Shown here: positions 1 through 9,783 of the stretch, piece by piece
Layout: the number at the start of each line of letters is the position of its first letter
Position numbering within the stretch: position 1 is the first letter of the stretch
From: Budvicia diplopodorum
GTDB taxonomy: Bacteria > Pseudomonadota > Gammaproteobacteria > Enterobacterales > Enterobacteriaceae
DNA: 64,000 bases
Direction: 5' to 3'
NCBI RefSeq assembly: GCF_009800925.1
Contig: NZ_WOYF01000003.1
Coordinates: 1 to 64,000, forward strand
Notes under the pieces: model-generated
The model's input: the letters and a program-made list of their open reading frames with translations, nothing else
Databases searched by the model: none
Told to the model about the DNA's origin: nothing
Program-made: the position numbers and the translations under genes

Positions 1-59
1 GTGTAAGCGTAGCGATACGTTGAGCTAACCAGTACTAATGAACCGTGAGGCTTAACCTT
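1..59 (+). rRNA. 23S ribosomal RNA, 3' end (partial)
   Basis: The first bases match the last part of enterobacterial 23S rRNA, with the conserved GAGCTAACC, TACTAATGAACCGTGAGG and terminal GCTTAACCTT. The gene begins outside the window. The mature end is placed at the last T before the spacer. About 112 bases of spacer without a tRNA separate it from the 5S gene. Confidence 0.95.
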
Positions 60-171
60 ACAACACCCAAGGTGTTTTGGGTGAGATTGAAGAGACGAAG
101 ACGAATTTCAGCGAAGTTTTGGATTGAGATTGATGGTTATACGCAGGTATAACGGTTGATGAAACGGAATA

Positions 172-291
172 TGCCTGGCGGCAATAGCGCGGTGGTCCCA
201 CCTGACCCCATGCCGAACTCAGAAGTGAAACGCCGTAGCGCCGATGGTAGTGTGGGGTCTCCCCATGCGAGAGTAGGGAACTGCCAGGCTT
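172..291 (+). rRNA. 5S ribosomal RNA
   Basis: The 120-nt sequence begins TGCCTGGCGGCAATAGCG and ends CTGCCAGGCT. It is nearly identical to E. coli 5S rRNA, and its ends pair to form helix I. It is the last gene of the rRNA operon, and a strong terminator follows. In E. coli metA lies near rrnE, so this operon is probably the rrnE equivalent; that is inferred from gene order. Confidence 0.97.
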
Positions 292-304
292 TAATTAAAC
301 GGAT

Positions 305-333
305 AAGCCCTCTGCGAAAGCAGAGGGCTTTTT
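305..333 (+). terminator. rRNA operon terminator
   Basis: AAGCCCTCTGC and GCAGAGGGCTT form an 11-bp stem closed by a GAAA tetraloop and followed by a T run. It is a textbook intrinsic terminator 14 bases after the 5S gene. Confidence 0.93.
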
Positions 334-521
334 CTATGGAATTTTTTAATCAAATTGACCTTAATGACAACTATTCTGGCTATAGCGTTATTAACCTCCA
401 GCCCTATATACCCTCTGTTATCCTTCATTTTTTCAAACTCATTTATTGATTATAAGCAAATAGCAAATTATCGAATTTCTGGCTCGACACGTCATGTAAA
501 AAACGCTATTGTTGGCTATCT

Positions 522-537
522 AGAAGTCTAAACGTAT
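522..537 (+). promoter_or_regulatory. MetJ operator (two met boxes) of metA
   Basis: Two adjacent octamers, AGAAGTCT and AAACGTAT, match the met-box consensus AGACGTCT at 7 and 6 of 8 positions. The octamer before them (GGCTATCT) matches weakly. They end 23 bases before metA, where the methionine repressor MetJ with S-adenosylmethionine would block transcription, as known for metA in E. coli. Confidence 0.75.
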
Positions 538-560
538 AAATGGATATTGAGGAATAAGTA

Positions 561-1490
561 ATGCCGATTCGTATACCTGATGAGCTACCTGCCGTTAACG
601 TCTTACGTGAAGAGAACGTTTTTGTGATGACCTCTACGCGCGCCAGTCATCAGGATATTCGTCCGCTTAAAGTTCTCGTACTTAACCTCATGCCTAAAAA
701 AATTGAGACTGAAAATCAGTTTTTGCGCTTGCTATCAAACTCGTCTCTACAGATCGATATTCAGCTACTGAGAATTGATAACCATGAGTCGAAGAATACG
801 CCGAGTGAGCACCTGAATAATTTCTACTGCAATTTTGAGGATATTCAGGACCAAAACTTCGACGGGCTTATCGTTACCGGGGCACCATTAGGATTAGTGG
901 AATTTGATGATGTTGCCTACTGGCCGCAGATCGCACAGGTTATTGATTGGGCAAAAGAGCACGTCACTTCTACTCTATTTGTTTGTTGGGCGGTTCAGGC
1001 CGCGCTGAATATATTGTATGGTTTGCCTAAATTAACGTTGAAAGAGAAACTGTCAGGGGTATATACACATAAGATCTTACAGCCACAGGCCCCGTTAACC
1101 CGCGGTTTTGACGATCAATTTCTAGCGCCGCACTCTCGTCATGCTCATTTTCCCACCGACTATATCCGTGAGCATACCGATCTGGATATTCTGGCAGAAT
1201 CAGACGTAGCCGGTGCCTACCTTTTTGCCAGTCACGACCGCCGAATGGCGTTTGTAACCGGGCATCCTGAGTACGATGCAACGACACTTGCCGGTGAATA
1301 CTTTCGGGATCGTGAAGCCGGGTTAAATCCTAAACTGCCGCTCAACTACTTTCCTCAGAATAATCCGGATTTGCATCCGAGCGCCACGTGGCGTAGCCAT
1401 GGGCATTTGCTATTTAACAACTGGCTTAACTACTTCGTATATCAAATTACGCCTTACGATTTACGCCAGATGAATCCGACGCTAGATTAA
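561..1490 (+). CDS. metA: homoserine O-succinyltransferase
   Basis: MetA transfers succinate from succinyl-CoA to homoserine, the first committed step of methionine synthesis, in the cytoplasm. At 309 residues it has the same length as the E. coli enzyme. The glutamine-amidotransferase-like fold is recognisable from the nucleophile motif [15 protein letters not shown] (cysteine near residue 142) and the VTGHPEYD motif, which holds the catalytic His and Glu near residues 235 and 237. The ATG has a GAGGA ribosome site 7 bases upstream. Met boxes upstream indicate MetJ control. metH follows after only 103 bp; in E. coli the glyoxylate genes aceBAK and iclR lie between the two. Confidence 0.97.
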   Translation: MPIRIPDELPAVNVLREENVFVMTSTRASHQDIRPLKVLVLNLMPKKIETENQFLRLLSNSSLQIDIQLLRIDNHESKNTPSEHLNNFYCNFEDIQDQNFDGLIVTGAPLGLVEFDDVAYWPQIAQVIDWAKEHVTSTLFVCWAVQAALNILYGLPKLTLKEKLSGVYTHKILQPQAPLTRGFDDQFLAPHSRHAHFPTDYIREHTDLDILAESDVAGAYLFASHDRRMAFVTGHPEYDATTLAGEYFRDREAGLNPKLPLNYFPQNNPDLHPSATWRSHGHLLFNNWLNYFVYQITPYDLRQMNPTLD

Positions 1491-1513
1491 TTTTTAGACA
1501 TAGCTAATGTCAA

Positions 1514-1528
1514 AACATAGCCTATGTT
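1514..1528. promoter_or_regulatory. perfect palindrome upstream of metH
   Basis: AACATAG-C-CTATGTT is a 7-bp inverted repeat, preceded at 1497-1510 by the related ACATAGCTAATGTC-type sequence. It lies about 65 bases before metH and could be an operator. It does not fit the MetR consensus TGAA-N5-TTCA, and it resembles met boxes only weakly. There is no T run, so it is a poor terminator for metA. Confidence 0.3.
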
Positions 1529-1593
1529 GTAATCTTATTATTCAGATAGTTATGCCTGATTTCTGCAAGCAGCTTTGTTAAGAGATAAACCGG

Positions 1594-4500
1594 ATGAGCA
1601 AAATAGAACAATTACGCCAGCAGCTAGCGAAACGCATTATGCTTCTCGATGGTGGTATGGGAACCATGATCCAAAGCTACAAACTAAGCGAAGAAGATTA
1701 CCGGGGAACACGTTTTTCTGACTGGCAAAGCGATCTGAAAGGGAATAATGATCTATTGGTGCTGACTCAGCCTGAGATTATTTCGGCTATTCATAACGCT
1801 TATCTGGAAGCTGGCGCTGATATTTTAGAGACCAACACGTTTAACTCCACGACGATAGCGATGGCTGATTACCATATGGAATCACTGTCGGCTGAAATTA
1901 ACTATGAAGGCGCTCGTTTGGCTCGAGCCTGCGCCGATGAATGGACAGCCCGAACTCCCGATAAACCGCGCTACGTGGCCGGTATTCTCGGACCAACTAA
2001 TCGTACGGCTTCAATCTCTCCGGACGTTAACGATCCTGCATTTCGCAACGTTACTTTTGACCTGCTGGTTGAAGCCTATCGAGAATCCACCCGCGCCTTA
2101 GTCAAAGGCGGGGTGGATATCATTATGATTGAAACCATTTTTGATACCCTGAATGCCAAAGCGGCGACCTTTGCTGTGGAAACTGAGTTTGAGGCATTGG
2201 GCGTTGAACTGCCGATCATGATTTCTGGTACTATTACCGATGCCTCTGGCCGAACTTTATCCGGTCAGACGACGGAAGCCTTCTATAACTCTCTGCGCCA
2301 CGTTAGGCCGCTTTCATTTGGCCTGAACTGTGCGCTGGGTCCTGATGAACTACGTCAGTATGTTGCTGAGCTTTCCCGCATATCTGAATACTCGGTTTCT
2401 GTTCACCCTAATGCCGGTTTACCCAACGCTTTTGGTGAATATGATTTAGGTCCTGAGGACATGGCGGTTCAAATTGGAGAATGGGCGCGGTCAGGTTTTC
2501 TGAATATTGTCGGTGGCTGCTGTGGCACAACTCCGGCTCATATAGCGGCTATTGCGCGAAAATTAGAGGGTGTAGCTCCGCGCGCATTACCCGATATTCC
2601 CGTGGCCTGTCGGCTGGCAGGCCTTGAACCTCTAACGATTGATGCCAATACGCTTTTTGTCAACGTGGGTGAACGTACTAACGTAACCGGTTCGGCTCGC
2701 TTTAAGCGCCTCATAAAAGAAGAAAAATATGGGGAAGCATTAGACGTTGCGCTACAGCAGGTTGCAAGCGGCGCTCAGATTATCGATATCAATATGGATG
2801 AAGGCATGTTGGATGCCGAAGCTGCCATGGTGCGCTTTCTGAATCTGATAGCCGGTGAGCCTGATATTGCCCGGGTTCCCATTATGATCGATTCATCAAA
2901 GTGGGACGTTATTGAGAAAGGGCTAAAGTGTATTCAGGGCAAAGGCATCGTTAACTCTATTTCGATGAAAGAGGGCAAAGACAAGTTTATTCAACAGGCT
3001 AAGCTGGTTCGTCGCTACGGTGCGGCGATGGTGGTGATGGCGTTTGATGAAGACGGTCAGGCCGATACCCGCGAACGTAAAATTGAAATCTGCCGCCGGG
3101 CTTATCGCATATTGACTGAAGAGGTTGGCTTTCCGCCGGAAGATATTATCTTTGATCCGAATATTTTCGCCGTGGCCACCGGTATTGAACAACATAACAA
3201 CTACGCCGTTGATTTTATTGAAGCCTGTGCGGATATTAAACGTGAACTTCCCCACGCTTTAATTTCAGGCGGAGTCTCTAACGTCTCGTTTTCATTTCGC
3301 GGTAACGACTCGGTACGCGAAGCCATTCACGCCGTATTTCTCTATTACGCCATCAAAAATGGCATGGACATGGGGATAGTGAACGCCGGGCAATTAGCTA
3401 TTTACGACGATCTCCCCGCTGACCTTAAACAAGCCGTTGAAGACGTTGTACTTAACCGCCGGGCCGACGGTACTGAGCGGTTGCTGGATATAGCAGAAAA
3501 ATACCGTAGTACTGGTAATGATGGTGAAATCGAAAAGCAGCAGGCCGAGTGGCGCGGCTGGCCTGTAGTAAAACGGCTTGAATATGCGCTGGTTAAAGGG
3601 ATTACCGAATTTATTGAGCTGGATACAGAAGAGGCCCGCAAGCAGGCCACTTTACCTTTGGAAGTGATCGAAGGGCCACTCATGGCCGGCATGAACATTG
3701 TCGGCGATCTGTTTGGCGAAGGTAAAATGTTCCTGCCTCAGGTAGTCAAATCAGCACGCGTTATGAAGCAAGCGGTAGCTTATTTACAGCCGTATATTGA
3801 AGCCAGTAAACAGCAGGGAACGGCTGCCGGTAAGATTTTATTGGCTACGGTAAAAGGCGATGTTCACGACATAGGCAAGAATATCGTTGGCGTGGTGCTT
3901 CAATGTAATAACTACGAAATTATTGATCTCGGGGTTATGGTTTCAACCGAGAAAATCCTTAAAACTGCCCGGGAAGAGAAGGTCGATATTATTGGGTTAT
4001 CCGGTTTGATTACGCCATCCCTTGACGAGATGGTTAACGTAGCGAAAGAGATGGAACGACAGGGGTTCACCCTACCATTGCTGATTGGCGGCGCAACAAC
4101 GTCTAAAGCCCACACTGCCGTTAAGATTGAGCAGAACTACAGCGGTCCTACGATATACGTGCAAAATGCTTCGCGTAGCGTAGGCGTTTGCTCCGCGCTG
4201 ATTTCTGACGCTCAACGAGACGATTTTGTCACCCGTACGCGCAAAGAGTATGAGACCGTTCGTATTCAGCATGCGCGTAAAAAGCCAAGATCGGCTCCGA
4301 TAACCCTTGAAGCAGCCCGAGCTAACGGTTGGGAATGCAACTGGCATGAATATACTCCGCCAGTCGCGAAGAATTTAGGCGTGCGTAAGGTGGAAGCCTC
4401 TATTGATACGCTTCGGCGCTATATCGACTGGACGCCGTTCTTTATGACCTGGTCGCTGGCTGGCAAATACCCGAAAATCTTAGAAGATGAAATTGTTGGT

Positions 4501-5274
4501 GAAGAGGCCAAGCGGCTGTTTGCGGATGCTAATGCATTATTGGATTTATTGGCTAAAAATAACCGGCTGAATCCACGCGGTATTATGGGGATCTTCCCTG
4601 CTAACCGGGTTGGGGATGACGTTCAGGTGTATGCAGACGAAACTCGCAGTGACATTCTGCTCACCGGGCATCATCTGCGCCAGCAAACAGAAAAGAGCGA
4701 TTTTCCCAACTATTGTCTGGCCGATTTTGTTGCGCCAAAGAGTAGCGGAAAAGCGGATTATTTGGGCGCGTTTGCCGTTACCGGTGGCTTAGAAGAAGAT
4801 GCGTTGGCCGATGCTTTTGATGCTCAGCATGATGATTATAATAAGATCATGCTCAAAGCGCTGGCCGACCGCTTAGCTGAAGGTTTTGCTGAATATCTGC
4901 ACCAGCAGGTGCGTAAAGAAATTTGGGGCTATGCCGTAGATGAAAACTTATCAAATGATGACCTGATTCGTGAAAACTATCAGGGGATTCGCCCTGCTCC
5001 TGGCTATGCCGCCTGCCCTGAGCATACTGAGAAAGCGGCTATTTGGCAGCTATTAAACGTTGAGCAGCAGATTGGTATGAAACTCACCGAGTCGTATGCC
5101 ATGTGGCCAGGCGCTTCCGTTTCCGGTTGGTACTTCAGTCATCCTGACAGCAAGTACTTTGCCGTGGCCCAGATTCAGCGGGATCAGGTTGAGAGTTATG
5201 CTAAGCGTAAAGGGATGAGTATCTCTGATGTGGAACGCTGGTTGGCACCCAACTTGGGCTACGATGCGAATTGA
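1594..5274 (+). CDS. metH: cobalamin-dependent methionine synthase
   Basis: MetH transfers the methyl group of 5-methyltetrahydrofolate, via enzyme-bound cobalamin, to homocysteine to make methionine. The 1226 residues match the E. coli length (1227) and all four modules are visible. The homocysteine domain (about 1-325) has zinc ligands Cys246 (GLNCALG) and Cys309/Cys310 (GGCCGTT). The pterin domain (about 350-620) has [13 protein letters not shown]. The cap and B12 domain (about 650-895) has DVHDIGKN with cobalt ligand His758. The C-terminal reactivation domain (about 900-1226) binds S-adenosylmethionine. The family needs B12 and reactivation by flavodoxin. No truncation is seen. Confidence 0.98.
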   Translation: MSKIEQLRQQLAKRIMLLDGGMGTMIQSYKLSEEDYRGTRFSDWQSDLKGNNDLLVLTQPEIISAIHNAYLEAGADILETNTFNSTTIAMADYHMESLSAEINYEGARLARACADEWTARTPDKPRYVAGILGPTNRTASISPDVNDPAFRNVTFDLLVEAYRESTRALVKGGVDIIMIETIFDTLNAKAATFAVETEFEALGVELPIMISGTITDASGRTLSGQTTEAFYNSLRHVRPLSFGLNCALGPDELRQYVAELSRISEYSVSVHPNAGLPNAFGEYDLGPEDMAVQIGEWARSGFLNIVGGCCGTTPAHIAAIARKLEGVAPRALPDIPVACRLAGLEPLTIDANTLFVNVGERTNVTGSARFKRLIKEEKYGEALDVALQQVASGAQIIDINMDEGMLDAEAAMVRFLNLIAGEPDIARVPIMIDSSKWDVIEKGLKCIQGKGIVNSISMKEGKDKFIQQAKLVRRYGAAMVVMAFDEDGQADTRERKIEICRRAYRILTEEVGFPPEDIIFDPNIFAVATGIEQHNNYAVDFIEACADIKRELPHALISGGVSNVSFSFRGNDSVREAIHAVFLYYAIKNGMDMGIVNAGQLAIYDDLPADLKQAVEDVVLNRRADGTERLLDIAEKYRSTGNDGEIEKQQAEWRGWPVVKRLEYALVKGITEFIELDTEEARKQATLPLEVIEGPLMAGMNIVGDLFGEGKMFLPQVVKSARVMKQAVAYLQPYIEASKQQGTAAGKILLATVKGDVHDIGKNIVGVVLQCNNYEIIDLGVMVSTEKILKTAREEKVDIIGLSGLITPSLDEMVNVAKEMERQGFTLPLLIGGATTSKAHTAVKIEQNYSGPTIYVQNASRSVGVCSALISDAQRDDFVTRTRKEYETVRIQHARKKPRSAPITLEAARANGWECNWHEYTPPVAKNLGVRKVEASIDTLRRYIDWTPFFMTWSLAGKYPKILEDEIVGEEAKRLFADANALLDLLAKNNRLNPRGIMGIFPANRVGDDVQVYADETRSDILLTGHHLRQQTEKSDFPNYCLADFVAPKSSGKADYLGAFAVTGGLEEDALADAFDAQHDDYNKIMLKALADRLAEGFAEYLHQQVRKEIWGYAVDENLSNDDLIRENYQGIRPAPGYAACPEHTEKAAIWQLLNVEQQIGMKLTESYAMWPGASVSGWYFSHPDSKYFAVAQIQRDQVESYAKRKGMSISDVERWLAPNLGYDAN

Positions 5275-5286
5275 TTGGCGGGATTA

Positions 5287-5325
5287 ACGTAGTCTGATTA
5301 TGTTGCTTGTATCAGACTACGTTTT
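5287..5325. terminator. terminator between metH and pdxA2
   Basis: A 12-bp perfect stem (ACGTAGTCTGAT / ATCAGACTACGT) with a 12-nt loop is followed by TTTTA on the plus strand. It lies between convergent genes and may serve both. Confidence 0.8.
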
Positions 5326-5341
5326 ATCCGTATGCCTATTG

Positions 5342-6325
5342 CTATGCTAGCTTTATTGCTAACTTGATTGCGGTAGCCATACTGTCAGCGTTGGCTTTTC
5401 CTGTCCATGCTATATCGAATGCGGTTCCATGATCTGCTGATGTCCGAATAAACGGTAATCCCGCAGTTATATTCACTCCGTCATAGAAACCGAGTAGCTT
5501 CAGCGGAATATGTCCCTGATCGTGATACATAGCGACAACCATATCGTATAGGCCTTCATGGGCCTGCAGGAATACGATATCCGGTGGGCATGGGCCATGT
5601 ACGTCCAGGCCCTGTTGCTGCATGGTTTTAACCGCAGGACTAACGATATTAATCTCTTCATCACCGAACAGGCCATTTTCTCCCGCATGTGGATTAACGC
5701 CAGCCACGGCAATTCGAGGGTTATCAAAACCAACGCGCTTCAGGAAGGTATTAGCAATATTGACGACGGTCTTTATTCTGTCCTGATTCAGCGTGTCGAG
5801 GAATTTCCGTAGTGATATGTGGGTCGAAACATGGATCACTTTCAGTTTGTCGGTATAAAGTACCATCGCGTAGTCGCTGCTGTGAGTCAGCGTAGCTAAC
5901 AGTTCAGTATGCCCGGGGTACATGTGGCCCGCCATATGCATGGCTTCTTTATTCAACGGTGCCGTTGCGATCGCATGGACTTCTCCGGCCTGCGCCAATT
6001 CAGCGGCGCGTTTTACGCAACGGTAGGCTAAATCACCTGCCTGAGCCTGAACTTTACCTGAAACTAATGACGCCGGTTGAGCCAAAGGCTCATCGAGAAC
6101 GTGAATCACGTTGGGCGAAAAATGCGCGTCTGAAACCTGATGAATTTCCTTCAGCTCAACGGGAGGCGTAATGCCTAATGCCTGAATACGTTTTAGCGTT
6201 TGTAGGCAGCCAATAACGACGGCAGGAATGCCTGCTAGTTCACCTTCCGACATTGCCTTGATGATAATTTCCGGGCCGATACCGGCTGGATCTCCCATCG
6301 TGATGGCAATTATTTTACTTTTCAC
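5342..6325 (-). CDS. pdxA2: 4-phospho-D-threonate 3-dehydrogenase (PdxA2 type)
   Basis: This PdxA-family NAD-dependent dehydrogenase is predicted to oxidise 4-phospho-D-threonate (or erythronate) and decarboxylate it to dihydroxyacetone phosphate. The metal-binding histidines are visible in PGHTELL, NPHAGENG and MYHDQGHIPLK, and the N-terminus has ITMGDPAGIGPEI. I chose the GTG at 6325 because GAGGAG lies 7 bases upstream and the resulting 327 residues are normal for the family; an upstream ATG at 6376 would add 17 unconserved residues. The start overlaps the end of the kinase gene by 11 bp, so the two are probably translationally coupled. The neighbouring kinase points to sugar-acid catabolism, not pyridoxal synthesis by true PdxA. 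Confidence 0.88.
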   Translation of the reverse strand: MKSKIIAITMGDPAGIGPEIIIKAMSEGELAGIPAVVIGCLQTLKRIQALGITPPVELKEIHQVSDAHFSPNVIHVLDEPLAQPASLVSGKVQAQAGDLAYRCVKRAAELAQAGEVHAIATAPLNKEAMHMAGHMYPGHTELLATLTHSSDYAMVLYTDKLKVIHVSTHISLRKFLDTLNQDRIKTVVNIANTFLKRVGFDNPRIAVAGVNPHAGENGLFGDEEINIVSPAVKTMQQQGLDVHGPCPPDIVFLQAHEGLYDMVVAMYHDQGHIPLKLLGFYDGVNITAGLPFIRTSADHGTAFDIAWTGKANADSMATAIKLAIKLA

Positions 6326-7595
6326 TGTACATCTCCTCGATAAAATAAAGTGCATCACGCAATGTGCCCGCTGCACCGAATCCTCCAGCCTTAGTAATTA
6401 CAGGCAAATCATCTATTTCACTGTTAACAAAGGTACCGCATGGTACGCATGGCGCGACTTCGCTAATAATGCGATATCCTTCAGCATTAAGAGCTCTGGC
6501 TACAGCAATAGCAATATCGCCGCCCGTCAAGAACAGACCACCAATCTGTGACTCCCCAATGACCTCGAGAGTTATCTGACCGAGTACAGCACTGATTTTG
6601 TCGCCCAATTGCTGACGAGAAAGATCATAATCGGTGCAAAGTTTATCAATCATCAACCGTGCATCTGCATCCTTGCAGGTTCGCAATACGCAGTGCTGAT
6701 TTTGATGTAATACCACTAGCGCTTTTTCAATAAGCGTCTTTATTGTTTTTTGTGAGTCGGCCTGTAGCAGCGATTCCACATCGACATCCACGATACCCAG
6801 CGAGTTTTCTTTGACCGCTACGTTTATCTGATTGCGCGTCACTTCACTCATCGAACCCGCAACGACCAAGACGGGCAACCGTTTTTTGGGGGTAAGATAG
6901 CTGGCCGTAGGTAGCGCATTAGCCAATCCGGCAGCCCCAACTAAGAGATAGGGCATTGCCATTTCAGATAGCGTATGGGCGATCAGCGCCAAATCATTTT
7001 CAACTTCTGCATCAGCAATGATGATGCAACGTTCTTTCAAGCCTAACTCGTTTAGCGACTGTAACAGCGCGCCGCTACGAACGGTTTCAAGATTTATTTC
7101 ATGGATTGGATACTGGCTTTGCATGCCAATCAGCGTCTTAATATGCGAAGACACGATTGGCGTTTTTGGATCGTTGGCAAATTCGGTTTCAAGCAGCGGC
7201 ACGTTATTGACCAGACATTGACCATTAATGGTTGTTCTGCCCGCAGCGGGTATTGCCGCTGCGACTAACGCTATTTGTACGCTACTGATGTTCATTGCCG
7301 CATCAATTTCGGCCCCGACGTTGCCACGAAACGTTGAATCTATTTTTTTATAAATTAACGGGTTATTAGCCGGATCCGTTTTTGAACAAAAAACAGAAAG
7401 TGCATCATGAACTTTTTTCGCTGCTGCTTGCGCATTCAGCGCCCGGCTTTCTGTATTAATAACCTGTACATCTGCTCGTTTAGATGGTTTATCTACTTGA
7501 TTCAACATGACTTCGGTTCTGGCTCCCTTTTTGGCCAGCTGAACGCCGGTGTCATTTGCACCAGTAAAGTCATCTGCAATTACGACTATTTTCAT
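6315..7595 (-). CDS. dtnK: four-carbon acid sugar kinase (DtnK/YgbK family)
   Basis: The 426-residue protein belongs to the DUF1537 kinase family, which phosphorylates D-threonate, D-erythronate and related acids at C4. The N-terminal substrate domain carries IADDFTGANDTG, and the C-terminal nucleotide domain carries GGLFLTGGDIAIAVARAL and PCGTF. The ATG overlaps the stop of the permease gene (ATGA), and the 3' end overlaps pdxA2. Kinase plus PdxA2 is the known route from D-threonate to dihydroxyacetone phosphate. The exact stereochemistry (threonate or erythronate) cannot be read from the sequence. Confidence 0.87.
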   Translation of the reverse strand: MKIVVIADDFTGANDTGVQLAKKGARTEVMLNQVDKPSKRADVQVINTESRALNAQAAAKKVHDALSVFCSKTDPANNPLIYKKIDSTFRGNVGAEIDAAMNISSVQIALVAAAIPAAGRTTINGQCLVNNVPLLETEFANDPKTPIVSSHIKTLIGMQSQYPIHEINLETVRSGALLQSLNELGLKERCIIIADAEVENDLALIAHTLSEMAMPYLLVGAAGLANALPTASYLTPKKRLPVLVVAGSMSEVTRNQINVAVKENSLGIVDVDVESLLQADSQKTIKTLIEKALVVLHQNQHCVLRTCKDADARLMIDKLCTDYDLSRQQLGDKISAVLGQITLEVIGESQIGGLFLTGGDIAIAVARALNAEGYRIISEVAPCVPCGTFVNSEIDDLPVITKAGGFGAAGTLRDALYFIEEMYSEK

Positions 7596-8548
7596 GCGTT
7601 ATTCTCTTTAGCCGCCGCCATGCGCGCATTACGTTTTGCTACCCATGAAGTCAAAATTGGTGTGAGAATCGCGGTTGTTATTACGGACGCAGCAATCAAT
7701 GGCGCTGCGGCCTGAGCGACAGCCATCAAAGATGGATCCGCTTGGGCAATGGCTAGCGGTGTGGCGACGGCATTTCCCGCGGTGCTGGATGCGGCTGCGC
7801 CAGCAATTCCTGTACCACCGGCCAGACGGTCAGCGCGAATATTAAATATTCCACCAATAAATGTTGTCAGAACGCCTAACAGAATACCGGCAAGACCACC
7901 TTGTAATAGCATTTCAAGGTTGATGCCTGCACCTAGAGCAAAGGCGAAGAAAGGAATCAGGAGTGGGCCACCTTTTGTCAGAAAATCGCGCATCATAGGA
8001 TCTAAATTACCTAGCACCATTCCTACAATCAGAGGTATCAGAACTGCGACTAAGGCCATTCCTGGAATGTTAGCCATTCCCGCAGCTCCCAGCGCAATCA
8101 TGGTGAAGAAAGGACCGTCGTTTAATGAAAGAATGGATATTGCGCCAACGTCACGTTCATTGCCAAACTCACCAACCAGCGCAGCATAAAGGCCGCCATT
8201 AGAGTTACTCATAGCGGCAATAATAGCTAAACCACTTAGACCAAAAATGCCACTGGACCCAAACAGATGTTCAACACCAAGGCCTAGTGCAATAGCAACC
8301 AATAGTTTTGTTAATGTGATCGTTCCGCCTTGTAATATGGCGCGTGGGGCCGCTTTAACACTAATTCCTGCGCCCATGCACAATAAGAACGCACCAATTA
8401 GCGGTGCGGCTCCATTTTTAAATAGTGCGGTAGTAAAACCACCAATACTAAATACTTCTGGTGCAAATGTATTAATCACTGCTCCAAGGATTAAAGGGAC
8501 CACCATCATGCCCCCAGGAATTTTCTCTATTGTCTTTTTAATATTCAT
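7592..8548 (-). CDS. KdgT-family sugar-acid permease
   Basis: This 318-residue, very hydrophobic protein of about ten membrane segments matches the 2-keto-3-deoxygluconate permease family (KIPGGMMVVPLILGAVINT at the N-terminus and an internal GTGIAGAAASSTAGNAVATP). KdgT itself imports 2-keto-3-deoxygluconate by proton symport. Here the gene is first in a tightly overlapping operon with a four-carbon acid kinase and PdxA2, so its substrate is more likely D-threonate or D-erythronate. That is inferred from context. No gene for KDG metabolism is next to it. Confidence 0.85.
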   Translation of the reverse strand: MNIKKTIEKIPGGMMVVPLILGAVINTFAPEVFSIGGFTTALFKNGAAPLIGAFLLCMGAGISVKAAPRAILQGGTITLTKLLVAIALGLGVEHLFGSSGIFGLSGLAIIAAMSNSNGGLYAALVGEFGNERDVGAISILSLNDGPFFTMIALGAAGMANIPGMALVAVLIPLIVGMVLGNLDPMMRDFLTKGGPLLIPFFAFALGAGINLEMLLQGGLAGILLGVLTTFIGGIFNIRADRLAGGTGIAGAAASSTAGNAVATPLAIAQADPSLMAVAQAAAPLIAASVITTAILTPILTSWVAKRNARMAAAKENNA

Positions 8549-8951
8549 TTTTATAGTTATCCGAATTGATTTTTAATAGTCATGGTGATTATATTCAATC
8601 AAAATGGAAAGACCGAGATCTGGCTCCCATATTTACTATAAAATTGCCCATATGGATTTCTGTTTCCAATAATAAATTGATTATATTAGATTTTATTTTC
8701 CGTTTTGATTGTTGGTTTCATTGTTGATTTTAATTGATATTTTTCTAGATATGATAATAAATAGTCATTTCCACGAGGCTGATATTGAACAACGTTGGGA
8801 TGAAAAGACGATAGGTATTTTCGCTAAACAAGAGGCTAAGTTAGAGAATTTAACCGCTTGATATAGCATGGACAGAAAAAGGAAAGTCTGAGAATATGGA
8901 AGAATCTATTCAATTAGCCATATAGCTTGCCTGATATTACGTTAAGGGATC
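8549..8951. promoter_or_regulatory. divergent promoter region with TTGATT repeats
   Basis: This 403-bp AT-rich region separates the permease operon from the divergent DeoR-type gene. TTGATT or TTGATA occurs at 8566, 8677, 8705, 8724 and 8734 on the plus strand, with an inverted AATCAA at 8597. Three copies fall in 35 bp (8705-8739). DeoR-family repressors often bind such short repeats, so this is the likely operator zone. I see no coding sequence here. Confidence 0.5.
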
Positions 8952-9710
8952 ATGAAGGGACAAAACCGCTTAGACCAGATTATGAACTATCTGAAAGGGC
9001 ACAATCTGGTTACTGTTGAAGAATTGGTCACGGCTATCGATGCCTCTGCGGCAACTATTCGGCGCGATCTGATAAAGCTCGATGAACAAGGCGTAATCAG
9101 CCGTACTCATGGCGGCGTTACGCTCAATCGATTTATTCCTTCTCAGCCAACGACTAATGAAAAGCTTCAGCGTAATCTGGTTGAAAAAGGGGCTATTGCC
9201 GAAATAGCGGCCAAGATGGTGAAGCCTGGCGACTCTGTGGTGTTGGATGCCGGTACGACTACGCTCGAAATAGCCCACCGGTTAACTCATCTCCCGCTGC
9301 GGATAATTACGGCAGATCTGCACATTGCGCTGTTTTTTTCCGAGTTTAAACAAATTGAAGTGACCATTATTGGTGGCCGCATTGATGACAGTAGTCAGTC
9401 TTGTATTGGTGAACACGGCCGTCATCTGCTGCGACAGGTTTATCCGGATATCGCTTTTATGAGCTGTAACTCATGGAGTCTGGATAAAGGCGTCACGACG
9501 CCAACTGAAGAAAAAGCGGCAATTAAAGCGTCTATTGTGGCTAATGCTACCCGTCGGGTTTTAGTAGCTGACAGCAGTAAATACGGGAATTATTCTTTGT
9601 TTTGCGCTTATCCATTGACGCAGTTTACTGATGTCGTTACGGATTTAGCTCTGAGCCCGGATATTCAGCAGCTGCTTAGAAAGCAACCGTTTACCCTTTC
9701 GCTGGCGTAA
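8952..9710 (+). CDS. DeoR-family transcriptional regulator
   Basis: The 252-residue protein has an N-terminal DeoR helix-turn-helix (about 5-57, with [21 protein letters not shown]) followed by the family signature ISRTHGGV. The C-terminal sugar-phosphate-sensing domain has [13 protein letters not shown] and the late [10 protein letters not shown] motif. It is divergent from the permease-kinase-dehydrogenase operon and almost certainly controls it, with a phosphorylated four-carbon acid as plausible inducer. An AAGGG lies close before the ATG. The gene ends at a hairpin shared with the convergent transporter gene. Confidence 0.88.
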   Translation: MKGQNRLDQIMNYLKGHNLVTVEELVTAIDASAATIRRDLIKLDEQGVISRTHGGVTLNRFIPSQPTTNEKLQRNLVEKGAIAEIAAKMVKPGDSVVLDAGTTTLEIAHRLTHLPLRIITADLHIALFFSEFKQIEVTIIGGRIDDSSQSCIGEHGRHLLRQVYPDIAFMSCNSWSLDKGVTTPTEEKAAIKASIVANATRRVLVADSSKYGNYSLFCAYPLTQFTDVVTDLALSPDIQQLLRKQPFTLSLA

Positions 9711-9735
9711 TCTTTATAGCTTGCCGGTAAGTAAA

Positions 9736-9762
9736 AAAAACACGTCAGAAGACGTGGTTTTT
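9736..9762. terminator. bidirectional terminator, deoR-type gene / DASS transporter
   Basis: The stem CACGTC-AGAA-GACGTG is flanked by an A run on the left and a T run on the right, so it can act on both convergent genes. Confidence 0.85.
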
Positions 9763-9783
9763 TATCGGAAAATCTCTTGGCTA

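Noticed and set aside
156-449. 97-codon reading frame over the 5S rRNA
   Set aside because: It runs through the 5S gene and its terminator; the conserved RNA explains the sequence.
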